A stretch of 64,000 nucleotides of DNA from Clostridium_AW sp040797845 (GTDB lineage Bacteria; Bacillota; Clostridia; Clostridiales; Clostridiaceae), in contig JBFNFA010000009.1 of the NCBI GenBank assembly GCA_040797845.1, positions 118,536 through 182,535 of the forward strand, read 5' to 3'. Each line of letters opens with the position of its first letter. The first letter of the stretch is position 1. This document shows positions 35,600 to 45,907 of this stretch, one piece after another. The position numbers were made by a program, and so were the translations under genes. Under the pieces are notes generated by a model. That model saw only the letters and a program-made list of their open reading frames with translations, was not told where the DNA came from and ran no database searches.

Positions 35600-35662
35600 T
35601 AGTGGAGAATTAAAATTTAAGATTGTATGCTCTTAACTAATCTAAAACTTTATTCTCCACTA
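35600..35662. terminator. Long imperfect hairpin after lrgB
   Basis: Arms TAGTGGAGAAT and ATTCTCCACTA (11 bp) enclose a second pairing of AAGATT with AATCT. It ends the lrgAB unit and faces the DUF255 gene. The tips resemble those of the hairpin at 3354-3420. Confidence 0.6.
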
Positions 35663-35753
35663 TGCTATCATATATGAACTTCTTTTATACTGTTTAATTT
35701 ACCATGACTTAATTTACTATAGTTTGACTTACAATTATTTAATTCACCCTAAA

Positions 35754-37745
35754 TTAATGAAGCAACTTTACAAACTCCTCTAAAATACTTACAGGACTAC
35801 TACAAGCAAAATTCTCACAGATATATGCCTTAGTCTCATCTTCATTGCTACTTTGCAATACTACATTTGTAAAAGGTGTGAATTTCTTATTGATTTCACT
35901 TATCATTTCTTTTAAAGTACTATCTTCTATTTTCCCTGAAATAATTATTTTTCTATTTTCCTTTACTGTAAACATAAACGGAATTAACAAAAACAGATGA
36001 GCTTCTGGATAGTTTTTAATATTTTCTCCAAATACATTAAAAGCCTCTGTGGCTTTATTACTTAATTCTAAGTCCTCAGTCATACTAGATAACCTTAGCA
36101 TATTGTAAATAGCCACTGAATTTCCTGAAGGCATTGCATTGTCGAAACTCTCCTTAGGCCTTAATAAAAGCTCTTCTCCATCCTCACCGTAAATAAAGAA
36201 TCCTGATAGTTCTTTATCCCAAAATAGTCTTATGGTCTCATTGTTATAATAAATAGCTTTTTTTAGATAATCATCATTAAAGGTTCCTTCATATAACTCT
36301 ATTAAACCCCACACTAAAAAGGCATAATCATCTAGGTATGCTAAATAAGCCGATTCTCCTTCCCTGAATCTTGCTAAGACTCTTCCATCTTCTCTTACAA
36401 GATTCTCTAATAGGAAACTTACAGCTCTTTCTGCCGTATCTATATAATTCTTATTATTAAATATTCTTCCTGCGTAGGCATAAGCAACTATAGCCAATCC
36501 ATTCCATGAGGTTAATATTTTATCATCTTTATGGGGATGTATCCTCTTTTCTCTATGAATATATAGCTTTTCTCTTAATGAATTTAATCTTTCTAAGGTA
36601 TCTCTACTTATTTCATTTAAATTCTGATTAATTAAATTTGGAATATTTTTCTCTTCAAAGTTTCCTCTCTTTGTAATATCATAGTAAGAACAGAAAAATT
36701 CTCCCTCTTCCTCTCCTAAAACTTTTTTTACCTCTTCTAAAGTCCATGTATAAAACTTTCCTTCCACCCCTTCTGAATCCGCATCTTCCGCAGAATAAAA
36801 AGCGCCTTTTTCAGATATCATCTTATCTTTTAAGTACCAAAGTATTTTTTCACATATGTCTTTGTACTTTTCTTCTTTAGTTTCAGAATAAGCTTCTGCA
36901 TATACTAGAGCTAATAGAGCATTATCATATAGCATTTTTTCAAAATGTGGAATAAGCCATTTCCCGTCTGTAGAATACCTGCTAAATCCAAAGCCTATAT
37001 GATCAAATATGCCCCCCTTATACATACTTTCTAATGTACTTTCAACCATATGTAGAGCTTCTTTATACCCATAGACCTTCCATACCCTGAGAAGAAACAT
37101 TAGCTTATGAGGAGTTGGAAATTTAGGTTGAGCATAAAATCCTCCATATTCCCTATCAAAAGCTTTATCTAGTCTATTAAAAGCCTCTATAATTATATTT
37201 TCATCCAGCTCAGTTTTTTTATTTTTACTACTTTCCCATTTTATGTTTTCTAATAGCTTATTGGAATATTCAATAATATTATCCCTATTTCCGTGCCAGT
37301 TAATTTCTATTTCATCTATAATATCAAATAAACCTGGTCTCCCGAACTTTCTTTTTTTAGGGAAATATGTACCTGCAAAGAAAGGCTTTTTCTCCGAAGT
37401 CATTATTACAGTAAGTGGCCATCCACCGCTGCCTGTCATAGCTTGACAATAAGTCATATATATATTATCAACGTCAGGTCTCTCTTCCCTATCTACCTTA
37501 ACACATATAAAAACATCATTTAACCTTTTAGCTACTTCCTCATCTTCAAAGGATTCTCTTTCCATTACGTGACACCAGTGACATGTGCTGTATCCTATAC
37601 TTAGAAATATTGGCTTATCTTCCTTCTTAGCCTTTTCAAAGGCTTCCTCACCCCATGAATACCAATCTACAGGGTTATATGCGTGTTGAAGTAAATAAGG
37701 AGATTTTTCATTAATCAATCGATTAGGTATTTTATTATTAGGCAT
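35754..37745 (-). CDS. DUF255/YyaL-type thioredoxin-domain protein
   Basis: The 663-residue protein matches the conserved YyaL/spermatogenesis-associated 20 family. An N-terminal thioredoxin-like domain starts with NRLINEKSPYLLQHAYNPVDW and carries the CHWC redox motif (STCHWCHVMERESF). A long alpha/alpha six-barrel like that of N-acylglucosamine epimerases follows (SAEDADSEG, LTSWNGLAI). The biochemical role is unknown. GGTGG precedes the ATG at 37745; a frame extension to 37763 has no ribosome binding site. It is a single gene on the minus strand. Confidence 0.9.
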   Translation of the reverse strand: MPNNKIPNRLINEKSPYLLQHAYNPVDWYSWGEEAFEKAKKEDKPIFLSIGYSTCHWCHVMERESFEDEEVAKRLNDVFICVKVDREERPDVDNIYMTYCQAMTGSGGWPLTVIMTSEKKPFFAGTYFPKKRKFGRPGLFDIIDEIEINWHGNRDNIIEYSNKLLENIKWESSKNKKTELDENIIIEAFNRLDKAFDREYGGFYAQPKFPTPHKLMFLLRVWKVYGYKEALHMVESTLESMYKGGIFDHIGFGFSRYSTDGKWLIPHFEKMLYDNALLALVYAEAYSETKEEKYKDICEKILWYLKDKMISEKGAFYSAEDADSEGVEGKFYTWTLEEVKKVLGEEEGEFFCSYYDITKRGNFEEKNIPNLINQNLNEISRDTLERLNSLREKLYIHREKRIHPHKDDKILTSWNGLAIVAYAYAGRIFNNKNYIDTAERAVSFLLENLVREDGRVLARFREGESAYLAYLDDYAFLVWGLIELYEGTFNDDYLKKAIYYNNETIRLFWDKELSGFFIYGEDGEELLLRPKESFDNAMPSGNSVAIYNMLRLSSMTEDLELSNKATEAFNVFGENIKNYPEAHLFLLIPFMFTVKENRKIIISGKIEDSTLKEMISEINKKFTPFTNVVLQSSNEDETKAYICENFACSSPVSILEEFVKLLH

Positions 37746-37796
37746 AACACCACCGTCTTTCATATTACATTTTTAAGTATTATTCCCTAAATAAAA

Positions 37797-37828
37797 AAGA
37801 TTACTATAATTAATTTAATAGTAATCTT
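37797..37828 (-). terminator. Terminator of the LysR-family gene
   Basis: AAGATTACTAT pairs with ATAGTAATCTT. On the minus strand CTTTTTTATTT follows. Confidence 0.85.
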
Positions 37829-37864
37829 AGATGAATCCTCTATATTTTTTTCAATATAGGTAAT

Positions 37865-38749
37865 CTATTTATCACTTGCTTTATTCTTTATTATTTCAAT
37901 TAGCGTTTTATAATTCTTAGTTTGGATCTTATCTTTATGAAATACAATATGATTTACACTGATTAATTCAAAATCATTTACTTTTACCTCAAAAAGCTCT
38001 CCATTGCTAACTTCGTTTTCCACTAATATTTTTGGCAACACACTTATTCCTAAGTTTTGCTTTACTGCATAAATTAAAGCTTGTGAATTCACACTTGTCC
38101 ACTCTGGATTTACAGTTATATTATGTAATAATAATGCACTGTCAAAAACATCACGAATGGCACTACCTTTTTCTCTCAACAATAACCTTTCTTTTATTAA
38201 TGTATTAACATCTATGGATTTTTCTAGTGCAAATTTATGTTCAGGTGAACAAAGTACTGCTAACTCATAGTTTGAAAATGGAATTTTTATCAACTCTTCC
38301 TTATAAATAACTCCTTCAATCAATCCTAAATCAATTTCATTGTTAAATAGCATATTTTCAATATTTCTGGCATTATCAATTATAATATTGGTGGGAGTAT
38401 TCTTGCAAACCGTTTCAAATTTTGCTATTGCTTTAGGTAAAATAAAATTTGCAATGGTTATGCTTGATCCAATCTTGATAGTTGCATTATCTTCTAATTC
38501 TTTGGAGTTTTGTTCCAAGTCATCATACAAATCCAAAAGCTTTATTGCTTTTGCTAGAAATAGTTTACCTGTTTCATTTAAATAAAGCCTTCTAGAAATT
38601 CTATCAAATAAACAAATACCTAAATGGCATTCTAATTCGTTGATTGCATTAGAAACTGCTGGCTGTGTCATAAACAGTTTTTCAGCTGCTCTTGTAATAC
38701 TCTCTTCTTCACATACAGTTTTAAAAATACGTAAGTGCCTCAAATTCAT
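37865..38749 (-). CDS. LysR-family transcriptional regulator
   Basis: The 294-residue protein has the LysR winged-helix start (MNLRHLRIFKTVCEEESITRAAEKL, then TQPAVSNAINELE) and a periplasmic-binding-like effector domain. It is divergent from the chromate transporter pair, which it probably activates or represses through the inverted repeat between them. GAGAGGG precedes the ATG at 38749; the earlier ATG at 38764 lacks a site. The effector is unknown. Confidence 0.9.
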   Translation of the reverse strand: MNLRHLRIFKTVCEEESITRAAEKLFMTQPAVSNAINELECHLGICLFDRISRRLYLNETGKLFLAKAIKLLDLYDDLEQNSKELEDNATIKIGSSITIANFILPKAIAKFETVCKNTPTNIIIDNARNIENMLFNNEIDLGLIEGVIYKEELIKIPFSNYELAVLCSPEHKFALEKSIDVNTLIKERLLLREKGSAIRDVFDSALLLHNITVNPEWTSVNSQALIYAVKQNLGISVLPKILVENEVSNGELFEVKVNDFELISVNHIVFHKDKIQTKNYKTLIEIIKNKASDK

Positions 38750-38801
38750 AGGAATCCCTCTCATTACTAATTAGTTATGTTTATTATAATATTATACTAT
38801 T

Positions 38802-38830
38802 TTACTTATGATATTTCTATAAGATATAAT
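38802..38830 (+). promoter_or_regulatory. Chromate-transporter promoter overlapped by a LysR-type box
   Basis: TTACTT (38802-38807), a 17-base spacer and TATAAT (38825-38830) form a promoter with a poor -35. The inverted repeat CTTAT-N9-ATAAG (38805-38823) overlaps the -35. This arrangement is expected for LysR-type activation. Confidence 0.5.
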
Positions 38831-38873
38831 ATAGGAAGTCTATAATTTGTATGTAGAGGAGAGTTTTATCATT

Positions 38874-39440
38874 ATGAAATCTAATAAATTAAAATTTTAT
38901 TTTTCCCTGTTTAGAATAATGTTTTCTATAAGCGCCTTTACCTTTGGAGGTGGATACGTTGTTATACCTATGATACAGAAATACTTCGTAAATGATCTAA
39001 AGTTAATTAATGAACAAGAACTGCTGGATATGGCAGCCATTTCTCAGTCAACACCTGGTGCCATTGCAGTTAATATTTCTGTATTAGTAGGTTATCGTAT
39101 TGCTGGAATTATAGGTGCAATCATTTGTTGTATCGGAACAATCCTCCCACCTTTGCTTATTTTATCTGTTATATCTTCTTTTTATAGTGTATTTCGAGAT
39201 AATAGAGTTATTTCTTCAATCCTAAAAGGAATGGAAGCAGGCGTCGCCGCTACTATCGTGGATTTAGTAATTGATATGAGCAAAGGAATTTTAGATGAAA
39301 AAAATTGGTTGTTAACATTAATGGTTCCTGCTTCATTTTTCGCGAGCTTCTTTTTAAATATTAATGTTATCTTAATTATTATTTTCTCTTCATTCCTATG
39401 CGTTGTACAAACTTATTTGAAAAGGAGGGGCAAGCTATGA
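38874..39440 (+). CDS. Chromate transporter family protein, first half-size subunit
   Basis: The 188-residue membrane protein has one CHR domain: FTFGGGYVVIPMIQKYFV, then SQSTPGAIAVNISVLVGYRIAG. Short CHR proteins act as pairs in place of the fused ChrA. Substrates may be chromate, sulfate-like anions or unknown. The ATG at 38874 lies ten bases after GAGGAG; a TTG at 38847 would extend it without support. Its stop overlaps the next start as ATGA. Confidence 0.87.
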   Translation: MKSNKLKFYFSLFRIMFSISAFTFGGGYVVIPMIQKYFVNDLKLINEQELLDMAAISQSTPGAIAVNISVLVGYRIAGIIGAIICCIGTILPPLLILSVISSFYSVFRDNRVISSILKGMEAGVAATIVDLVIDMSKGILDEKNWLLTLMVPASFFASFFLNINVILIIIFSSFLCVVQTYLKRRGKL

Positions 39441-40000
39441 ATAAAAATATAATTATTTTATTAGTCAGCTTTTTACAGATTGGTTTATTTAGTATCGGTG
39501 GCGGTTATGCTACAATACCATTAATACAGGAACAAGTAGTTGATTTACATCATTGGCTTACTTTGCAAGAATTCACTGATATTATTACAATCTCCCAGAT
39601 GACCCCTGGGCCTTTAGCAGTTAACACCTCAACTTTTGTGGGAATACGCATTGCCGGTATATTCGGAGCTATAGTAGCCACATTAGGATGTATTCTATTT
39701 GGATTTATTCTTTCTATTATTTTATACAGGTTTTTCAGAAAACATAAAGATATAGATATCATTTCCAATATATTAAAAGGATTACGCTCTACTTCTGTTG
39801 GACTTATTGCAGCTTCTGCATCTACTATCCTTTTGATTGCCTTTTTGGGCTCGCCATCACTTGATGTTAAAGCTGTTAATTTTAATATTACTGCCATCAT
39901 TGTATTCATTATTTCTTTATTTTCACTAAGAAAGTATAAAATGAATCCAATATTTATTATTATTCTAACAGGTATTATAGGTTTGTTTTCTTATCAATGA
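39437..40000 (+). CDS. Chromate transporter family protein, second half-size subunit
   Basis: The 187-residue partner has the same CHR motifs: FSIGGGYATIPLIQEQVV and SQMTPGPLAVNTSTFVGIRIAG, with about six hydrophobic segments. AAAGGAGGGG precedes the ATG, and the ATGA overlap with the first subunit implies a fixed stoichiometry. The two halves are expected to sit in opposite membrane orientations. Confidence 0.87.
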   Translation: MNKNIIILLVSFLQIGLFSIGGGYATIPLIQEQVVDLHHWLTLQEFTDIITISQMTPGPLAVNTSTFVGIRIAGIFGAIVATLGCILFGFILSIILYRFFRKHKDIDIISNILKGLRSTSVGLIAASASTILLIAFLGSPSLDVKAVNFNITAIIVFIISLFSLRKYKMNPIFIIILTGIIGLFSYQ

Positions 40001-40030
40001 TGTTTGAGAAACACTAGCTCCATATAAAAA

Positions 40031-40056
40031 TTCCCTCAAACATCAGTCTGAGGGAA
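40031..40056 (-). terminator. Terminator of the nucleotidyltransferase gene
   Basis: TTCCCTCA and TGAGGGAA pair around a 10-base loop, and TTTTTA follows on the minus strand. A competing pairing, GATGTTTGAG (39999-40008) with CTCAAACATC (40035-40044), may serve the plus-strand transporter transcript. Confidence 0.75.
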
Positions 40057-40114
40057 CACAACCACACTTCATTTGTCATTTAAAAACCTTCAAAAACTTT
40101 GACTTTTAGAATGA

Positions 40115-40750
40115 TTATTCAACTGGATTACCAGGGATGAAATCTATGCTCATATTTTGAACTACTGGTTTTACTCTATTGTACCTTGCAGCATCAAAGC
40201 CAATTTTTTCGATTTCTTTCAAATCATAAATATCTTTATCCCTATTAGAAATTTCTTTAGCGGACTTAACCATTTCCAATGTATACATTCCAATACAAAG
40301 ACCATTTGCTAAATTCATAAATGTAACATAGTCATCAACTTTGATACCTTTCATGGTAACTTGTACTAACGCGTCAAGTCCTGAGAGTTCTGCTACTGAA
40401 AAATTCTTTTGGATTATATCATTCCCTTGGTATTCAAATGGTGCAAAGTTAACAGGTATGTCATTAATAAATGCTTCTATTCCAAAGTCCGCATAATCTG
40501 TATTGAAATCTAAATGGATAGAATCATATTTGATATTATATAACCCCTTGTTCTTTAAATATGCTCGTATCAATGGCATGTTTTCTTTTGCAACCACAAT
40601 ATCAATATCTGAATGCTTTCTATTTGAATCATTTGAAGATATTATCCAAGGCAAAATACCGCCAGCAACAAAAACTTTACAATTTAAACATTTTTCATTC
40701 ATCAGTTGAAAAACAACTTCTTTAATTTCTTCACATGTAAATTCCTTCAT
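40115..40750 (-). CDS. Nucleotidyltransferase-fold protein
   Basis: The 211-residue protein has a pol-beta-like nucleotidyltransferase core: VFVAGGILPWII followed by HSDIDIVV, with the D-x-D metal pair, and an Asp in LDFNTDYADFGIE as a possible third acid. The layout is like that of small antibiotic nucleotidyltransferases (lincosamide or aminoglycoside type), but I cannot assign a substrate. GAGG precedes the ATG at 40750. It lies beside a UvrA2-like gene in a resistance-flavoured stretch. Confidence 0.65.
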   Translation of the reverse strand: MKEFTCEEIKEVVFQLMNEKCLNCKVFVAGGILPWIISSNDSNRKHSDIDIVVAKENMPLIRAYLKNKGLYNIKYDSIHLDFNTDYADFGIEAFINDIPVNFAPFEYQGNDIIQKNFSVAELSGLDALVQVTMKGIKVDDYVTFMNLANGLCIGMYTLEMVKSAKEISNRDKDIYDLKEIEKIGFDAARYNRVKPVVQNMSIDFIPGNPVE

Positions 40751-41007
40751 TTTTAACCTCACAAATATTTTCATTCGTATAGTATATTTATTATTTTTAC
40801 ATTTATATTACTATATATTTTAATGACCGTTTGTTGATTTGTAAAGTTTATCAGGAATCATCTTCTTCAACTTTATTCCCTGTATGGTTTTGAAATAGTA
40901 TTCATTATTGTATATAATAAATGGATATAAATTATTTATATATACCACATTGGTAAAAAAGTATGCAATAACCATATCTTATTAAAATATAGAATGGGGG
41001 TAGTAAA

Positions 41008-43472
41008 GTGAATAACATTATTATCAAAGGTGCTAAAGAAGGTAACCTGAAGAATATTTCATTGGAGATACCTAAAAACAAACTTGTTGTTTTACCGGCT
41101 TGTCTGGTTCTGGAAAATCAACATTAGCCATTGATACAATTTATATGGAGTGTCAAAGACAATATTTAGAGGCTATAGGGTATCAAGGTATTCATAAGCC
41201 CAAAGTTGATTATATTCGTAACTTATCACCTTCTGTTGTGATTACTCAAAATAAATATAGTAAAAATCCACGTTCATCTATTGGTACAGTAACTAACATT
41301 TATACAGATCTTAGGATGATTTATGAAAAACTAAGTAAAAGAATTTGTCCCAATTGTAATAGAGAAATAATATCTTCTGAATGTAAGGAAGAGGTGGAGA
41401 AGTCAAAAGATAATTTTAAAGTTTATATGTTTTGCAATCACTGCAATTATAAAATGGAAAAGCTCACTAGAACACATTTTTCTTATAACACCAGAGAAGG
41501 TGCCTGTAAAACATGTGAAGGTTTAGGAAAGGTCTTAAATATAAACAAGAACAATGTAATCCATGAACATTTATCATTGGAAACTGGAGCAATCGACTTC
41601 TGGGAACAAAGATATAAGGATTATCAGATTTCTGCATTATATAATGCTTTTAAACATTATGGTATAACCATTAAACCAAACACTCCAATCATAGATTTTA
41701 ATAAAGGACAAAAAGCAATACTTCTATATGGTGTTGAAAGTGAGGAAGTTAAAAAACTTTTCCCTGACATTATTCCTCCTAAAACGGTGTCAGATGGCAG
41801 ATTTGAAGGCGTATTCTCTATCCTTTGGAGGAGGTTATCAGAAAAGGAAGGTGAATTAAAACAGCTGGATGCTTATTTTGAGTCTGATATTTGTCAAGAT
41901 TGCAAAGGGGAACGACTAAATAAGTTAAGCCGTACTGTAACCGTACTAGATACGCGACTTCCTGAGTTAGTTTCTTTATCCTTAGAGGAATTATATGAAT
42001 GGTTATTAAAGCTTGAGAACTCTTTCGATGATAGAAATAAACTTATGGTAGAAGCATATTTATTGGATTTGAAAACAAAGATTCAAAGAATTGTTAATGT
42101 TGGACTTGGGTATCTTTCTCTAGACAGACAAACCATGACTTTATCTGGTGGTGAATCTCAAAGAATAAACTTAGCGGCAACTTTGGATTCTAATCTAACA
42201 GGGATTATATACATAATGGATGAACCAACAATTGGTCTTCATCCAAAAGATACCGCTGGAATTATAAATATACTAAAAGATTTAAGGGATTTGGGAAACA
42301 CCGTTATAGTCATTGAGCATGATATAGATGTAATGCAGCAAGCTGATTATATTATAGATATTGGTCCTGGTTCTGGTAAATATGGCGGAGAAATAATTGG
42401 AGTAGGAACCTTAGAAGAACTGAATACACAGGATACTTCTGTGACCGGATCCTATCTGAAGAGAAATATGAAGATGAAATTACAAAATCCTAAAGAGTTT
42501 CGAAAGGGAACTGGAGATTTTATAGAAGTAAAAAATGCAAATTTACACAACTTAAAAAATATTAATGTTAAATTTCCTGTTGGTTGCTTGACCAGTGTTA
42601 CTGGAGTTTCAGGTTCAGGAAAATCAACATTGATATTCGACATACTATCAAAATCCAATATAAAAAATCATACAGATTACAATAAAGTGATAGGAACTGA
42701 AATTTTTGATCAAATTATCACAGTGGAACAATCGCCCCTTACTAGAATGAAACGCTCAAATGTGGCAACTTATTTAGAGGTTTATTCTGAAATAAGAAAA
42801 ATTTTTGGCGGATTAGAGGATGCTAAAGATAAAGGATTAACTAGTAAGCACTTTTCATTCAATACTAAAGGAGGACGCTGTGAGAATTGTGAAGGACTTG
42901 GCTATGTCACAAGCAATATGCTGTTTTTTGAGAATTTAGATGTGCCTTGTCCGGTGTGCAATGGAAATCAATTCAATGATAAGGTGCTATCTGTAGAATA
43001 TAAGGGATACACTATAAAAGATGTTTTACAAATCTCTGTTGAAGATGCATTGTATGTCTTCAATAACCATCCTAAAGTTCTTAAAATTTTAAAGCTACTT
43101 AAAGATGTAGGATTAGGGTATCTGGAACTGGGTCAAACATTGACTACCTTATCTGGAGGAGAAGGACAAAGATTAAAGCTAGCAAAAGAATTAATCTATA
43201 ACAAGGGTAAGAATAATCTATATCTAATTGATGAACCCACAACTGGTCTCCATCCAATTGACGTAGAAAACTTTCTTCTTCTTCTAAATGAAATGGTGGA
43301 CTCAGGAAACACAGTAATTGTAGTAGAGCATAATCAACAAGTTATAAAAGCTTCCGATTGGATAGTTGACCTTGGACCAGAAGGTGGAATTAATGGAGGC
43401 AAAGTAATTGCAGTGGGTACTCCAGATAGCTTAAAATCCAATAAAAATTCTGTAACAGGAAAATATATATAA
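41008..43472 (+). pseudogene. UvrA2-like ABC ATPase, frameshifted near the Walker A motif
   Basis: A GTG start with GGGGG seven bases upstream opens NNIIIKGAKEGNLKNISLEI, as in UvrA proteins. The frame breaks at the TTTT run (41090-41093), and the rest, TGLSGSGKSTLAIDTIY onward, continues in another frame to 43472. One extra T would restore VVFTGLSGSGKS. The remainder has the zinc modules (CPNC, CNHC, CKTCEGLG, CQDCKGERLN, CENCEGLG, CPVCNG), two LSGGE signatures and two DEPT Walker B motifs. Only about 45 residues separate the first zinc pair from FSYNTREGAC, so the UvrB-binding domain is missing. That is typical of UvrA2 and drug-resistance UvrA paralogues. A sequencing error is possible. 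Confidence 0.85.
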
Positions 43473-43498
43473 AAAACGGCGGTCTTACGGTCGCCGCT
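43471..43498 (-). terminator. GC-rich terminator of the ABC transporter operon
   Basis: CGGCG and CGCCG pair around ten bases, and TTTTTT follows on the minus strand. The stem is unusually GC-rich for this window. Confidence 0.75.
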
Positions 43499-43511
43499 AA
43501 ATGTAGTCTTT

Positions 43512-45893
43512 TTATTCTAGACGCTCAATCACTGTTTGTTTTGACATAGAACGATCAAGGAAATAAGTTATAGTAAATTGTACAATGATAATTAAGAGAA
43601 AATACGAAACAATTTGCCACAAAGGAAATTGGTATTCAGTATAATCTAATCCACCTATATTTGAAATAGCATTGCATAACGCATAACCACCAATACCGCC
43701 TATAACAAGTGATATTAGAAAGCTACCAAATGTTAAACACAAATTTTCAGCTTGAAGCATTGTTCGTAGTTTCTTGCGGTCCATCCCCACCGCCTGCAAC
43801 ATGCCAATTTCCTTTTTGCGTACAATGGTGTTTGTGACAATTGTGTTCAGCAAATTCACAATGGCAAATATTGCAATGAAAGCTATAAAAGTATATAGTG
43901 CTACGGCCATCATTTTGAAAGCAGATTTTATCTCCATAGTAATATCTTTCAAAAGTTCTATTGAAAGCCGTTCATCCTTATCAATCAACTGTCTAAATTG
44001 AGTTTCAACCTGTTTGGAATAACCTTGACCTGAAATGATTTCAAAAGCAGAATTACAATTCCCAGACACAATGCTATCCATCACATTACTTGGTAAATAA
44101 AATGTTATTCCACTGTCATCGTTAAAAATAACCCCATCTACAACAAAGGTTATTTTGGTTCTCTTTTCACCATCCTTAATGATGGTATTTACGTAGTCCC
44201 CAATTTCATAAGTGAGATTGCTATTTTGATATACTGCAGTACCTTGATTAACCACAATACTAATTTCATTGGATTTGGTATTTCCTGATAATTCACCAGC
44301 TATTAAATATTTTTGAAAGTTATCAACATCCTCTTCTGCCATACTGTAAATCCCTATTGTATCGCCTTGGTAGTTTTCATCTAACAGGAATGCACTAATG
44401 TACTTTTTTGTTTCAACGCTGTCCACTCCATCAATCTGTACAATACTTTGCCTCAATTCCTCCGTAAGTGGATTGTCAACTTGTAAATCACTGTAACTGA
44501 CTGTTGAAGAAATCAAATCACCATTCAAACTGATTGTATATTCACCTCCATACGAAAAAAAACCACGAGCATAAAGGTTAGCATCAACAGCAGTCATAAT
44601 TGAAGCTAAAGAAATAAATAATATCCCACTAAGAGACAATGATGTAAAGGTTACTATTGTTTTTTTCTTATCTCTTGCTAAATTCATAATCCCAAGGGAA
44701 AAAGCAGAAAGTTTTTTTGTTGCACGTTCAGTTTTATTGCTTTTCCACTGATAATGGGTATATCGTACAGCTTCTATCGGAGAAATTGAAGCTGCATACC
44801 TTGCAGGTTTTTTCACCGATACCATAACAGTGAGATAAGTTATTCCTGAGGAAATAATAGCATATATTAGGCTGGGATACATTTGCCATTTGACTGGTGA
44901 AATCATAGCACTTGCAATGCAACCAAGTGCAATTCCAATGGGAATATATTTAAAAGATAATATTCTTCCCTCTCGAAGGACAATCTTACGAATTTGCTTT
45001 GATGTTGCTCCAATAGTACGCAATTGGCCATACTCATTTATTCTTCTCATAATAGAAACATAGAATATATTGTAAATTACTAATGCACAAGCAAATAAGA
45101 CAATGAGTGCAATTGCAATGATAGCTAAAGTGGTTTGAGAAGAAGCATTATTACTATCAATATTCCAATGGTTTATATGGATATCTTCTCCTCTTACCCC
45201 TGAAAGTGTCCCTATTTCCTTAACTTTTGCTTTCAATTCGTCGTTAGAATATGAACTGGCATTTGATATTTGAACAGCTATTGTCATATCAGCAGTAGAC
45301 AAAAACGGATCTGAGAGCAGAAAGTCTTTTGCTACAATAGAGTCAAACCTAGTACGGGTAGTGCTGTTACTACCTACATCCAAAAAACCACAAATGATAA
45401 ATACCTGTTCTTGCATTTCACGGCTCACATCATTTCTGAAAGATAATGTAATAGTATCTCCGATACCTGCATTTATTCCCATAGATAATAGGTACCTTTC
45501 CTCAATTGCTATTTCATTATCCTTGCTAGGTACTTCTCCCTTACTGATAGATACATTAGATAACTTCATCATATTGTCATCCGTATAAAGGATGTCCAAA
45601 GTGGCTTTCTCACCTTTTACTATGCCAACATCCCTATGAACGCCATATTCAAATACATCAACATTATTTTGGATATAGCTAATCATGTCATCGCTTACAT
45701 TAGAATATATACCCTGATATAAGGTTTTATTTTGTATATCAACGGCAGCATTGTATATGAACGTTGAAGAAAAGCTAAGCAAAAATGCTGATAAAATAAT
45801 AACAATTCCAATTAAAAGATTGCGAAATTTATTAGAATTCAAGCTATTGTTTGATAGGTGTTTAATTACACCGCTATTATTATTCTCTATCAT
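43512..45893 (-). CDS. FtsX-type ABC transporter permease
   Basis: The 793-residue permease has two FtsX/MacB-like units. Each has a first helix (about residues 28-48 and 410-432), an external domain of roughly 200 residues and three further helices, giving eight membrane segments in all. Family motifs are visible: RRINEYGQLRTIGATSKQIRKIV and RKKEIGMLQAVGMDRKKLRTML. With the ATPase gene 14 bases upstream and a two-component system before that, it is probably a peptide-antibiotic or envelope-stress exporter. GGAGG precedes the ATG. Confidence 0.9.
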   Translation of the reverse strand: MIENNNSGVIKHLSNNSLNSNKFRNLLIGIVIILSAFLLSFSSTFIYNAAVDIQNKTLYQGIYSNVSDDMISYIQNNVDVFEYGVHRDVGIVKGEKATLDILYTDDNMMKLSNVSISKGEVPSKDNEIAIEERYLLSMGINAGIGDTITLSFRNDVSREMQEQVFIICGFLDVGSNSTTRTRFDSIVAKDFLLSDPFLSTADMTIAVQISNASSYSNDELKAKVKEIGTLSGVRGEDIHINHWNIDSNNASSQTTLAIIAIALIVLFACALVIYNIFYVSIMRRINEYGQLRTIGATSKQIRKIVLREGRILSFKYIPIGIALGCIASAMISPVKWQMYPSLIYAIISSGITYLTVMVSVKKPARYAASISPIEAVRYTHYQWKSNKTERATKKLSAFSLGIMNLARDKKKTIVTFTSLSLSGILFISLASIMTAVDANLYARGFFSYGGEYTISLNGDLISSTVSYSDLQVDNPLTEELRQSIVQIDGVDSVETKKYISAFLLDENYQGDTIGIYSMAEEDVDNFQKYLIAGELSGNTKSNEISIVVNQGTAVYQNSNLTYEIGDYVNTIIKDGEKRTKITFVVDGVIFNDDSGITFYLPSNVMDSIVSGNCNSAFEIISGQGYSKQVETQFRQLIDKDERLSIELLKDITMEIKSAFKMMAVALYTFIAFIAIFAIVNLLNTIVTNTIVRKKEIGMLQAVGMDRKKLRTMLQAENLCLTFGSFLISLVIGGIGGYALCNAISNIGGLDYTEYQFPLWQIVSYFLLIIIVQFTITYFLDRSMSKQTVIERLE

Positions 45894-45907
45894 AGCCTAT
45901 CATCCTC

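Noticed and set aside
41100..43472. Reading the UvrA2-like gene as a normal gene starting at the TTG at 41100
   Set aside because: That start would fall inside the Walker A loop and has no ribosome binding site. The true N-terminus with a good site is encoded from 41008 in another frame.
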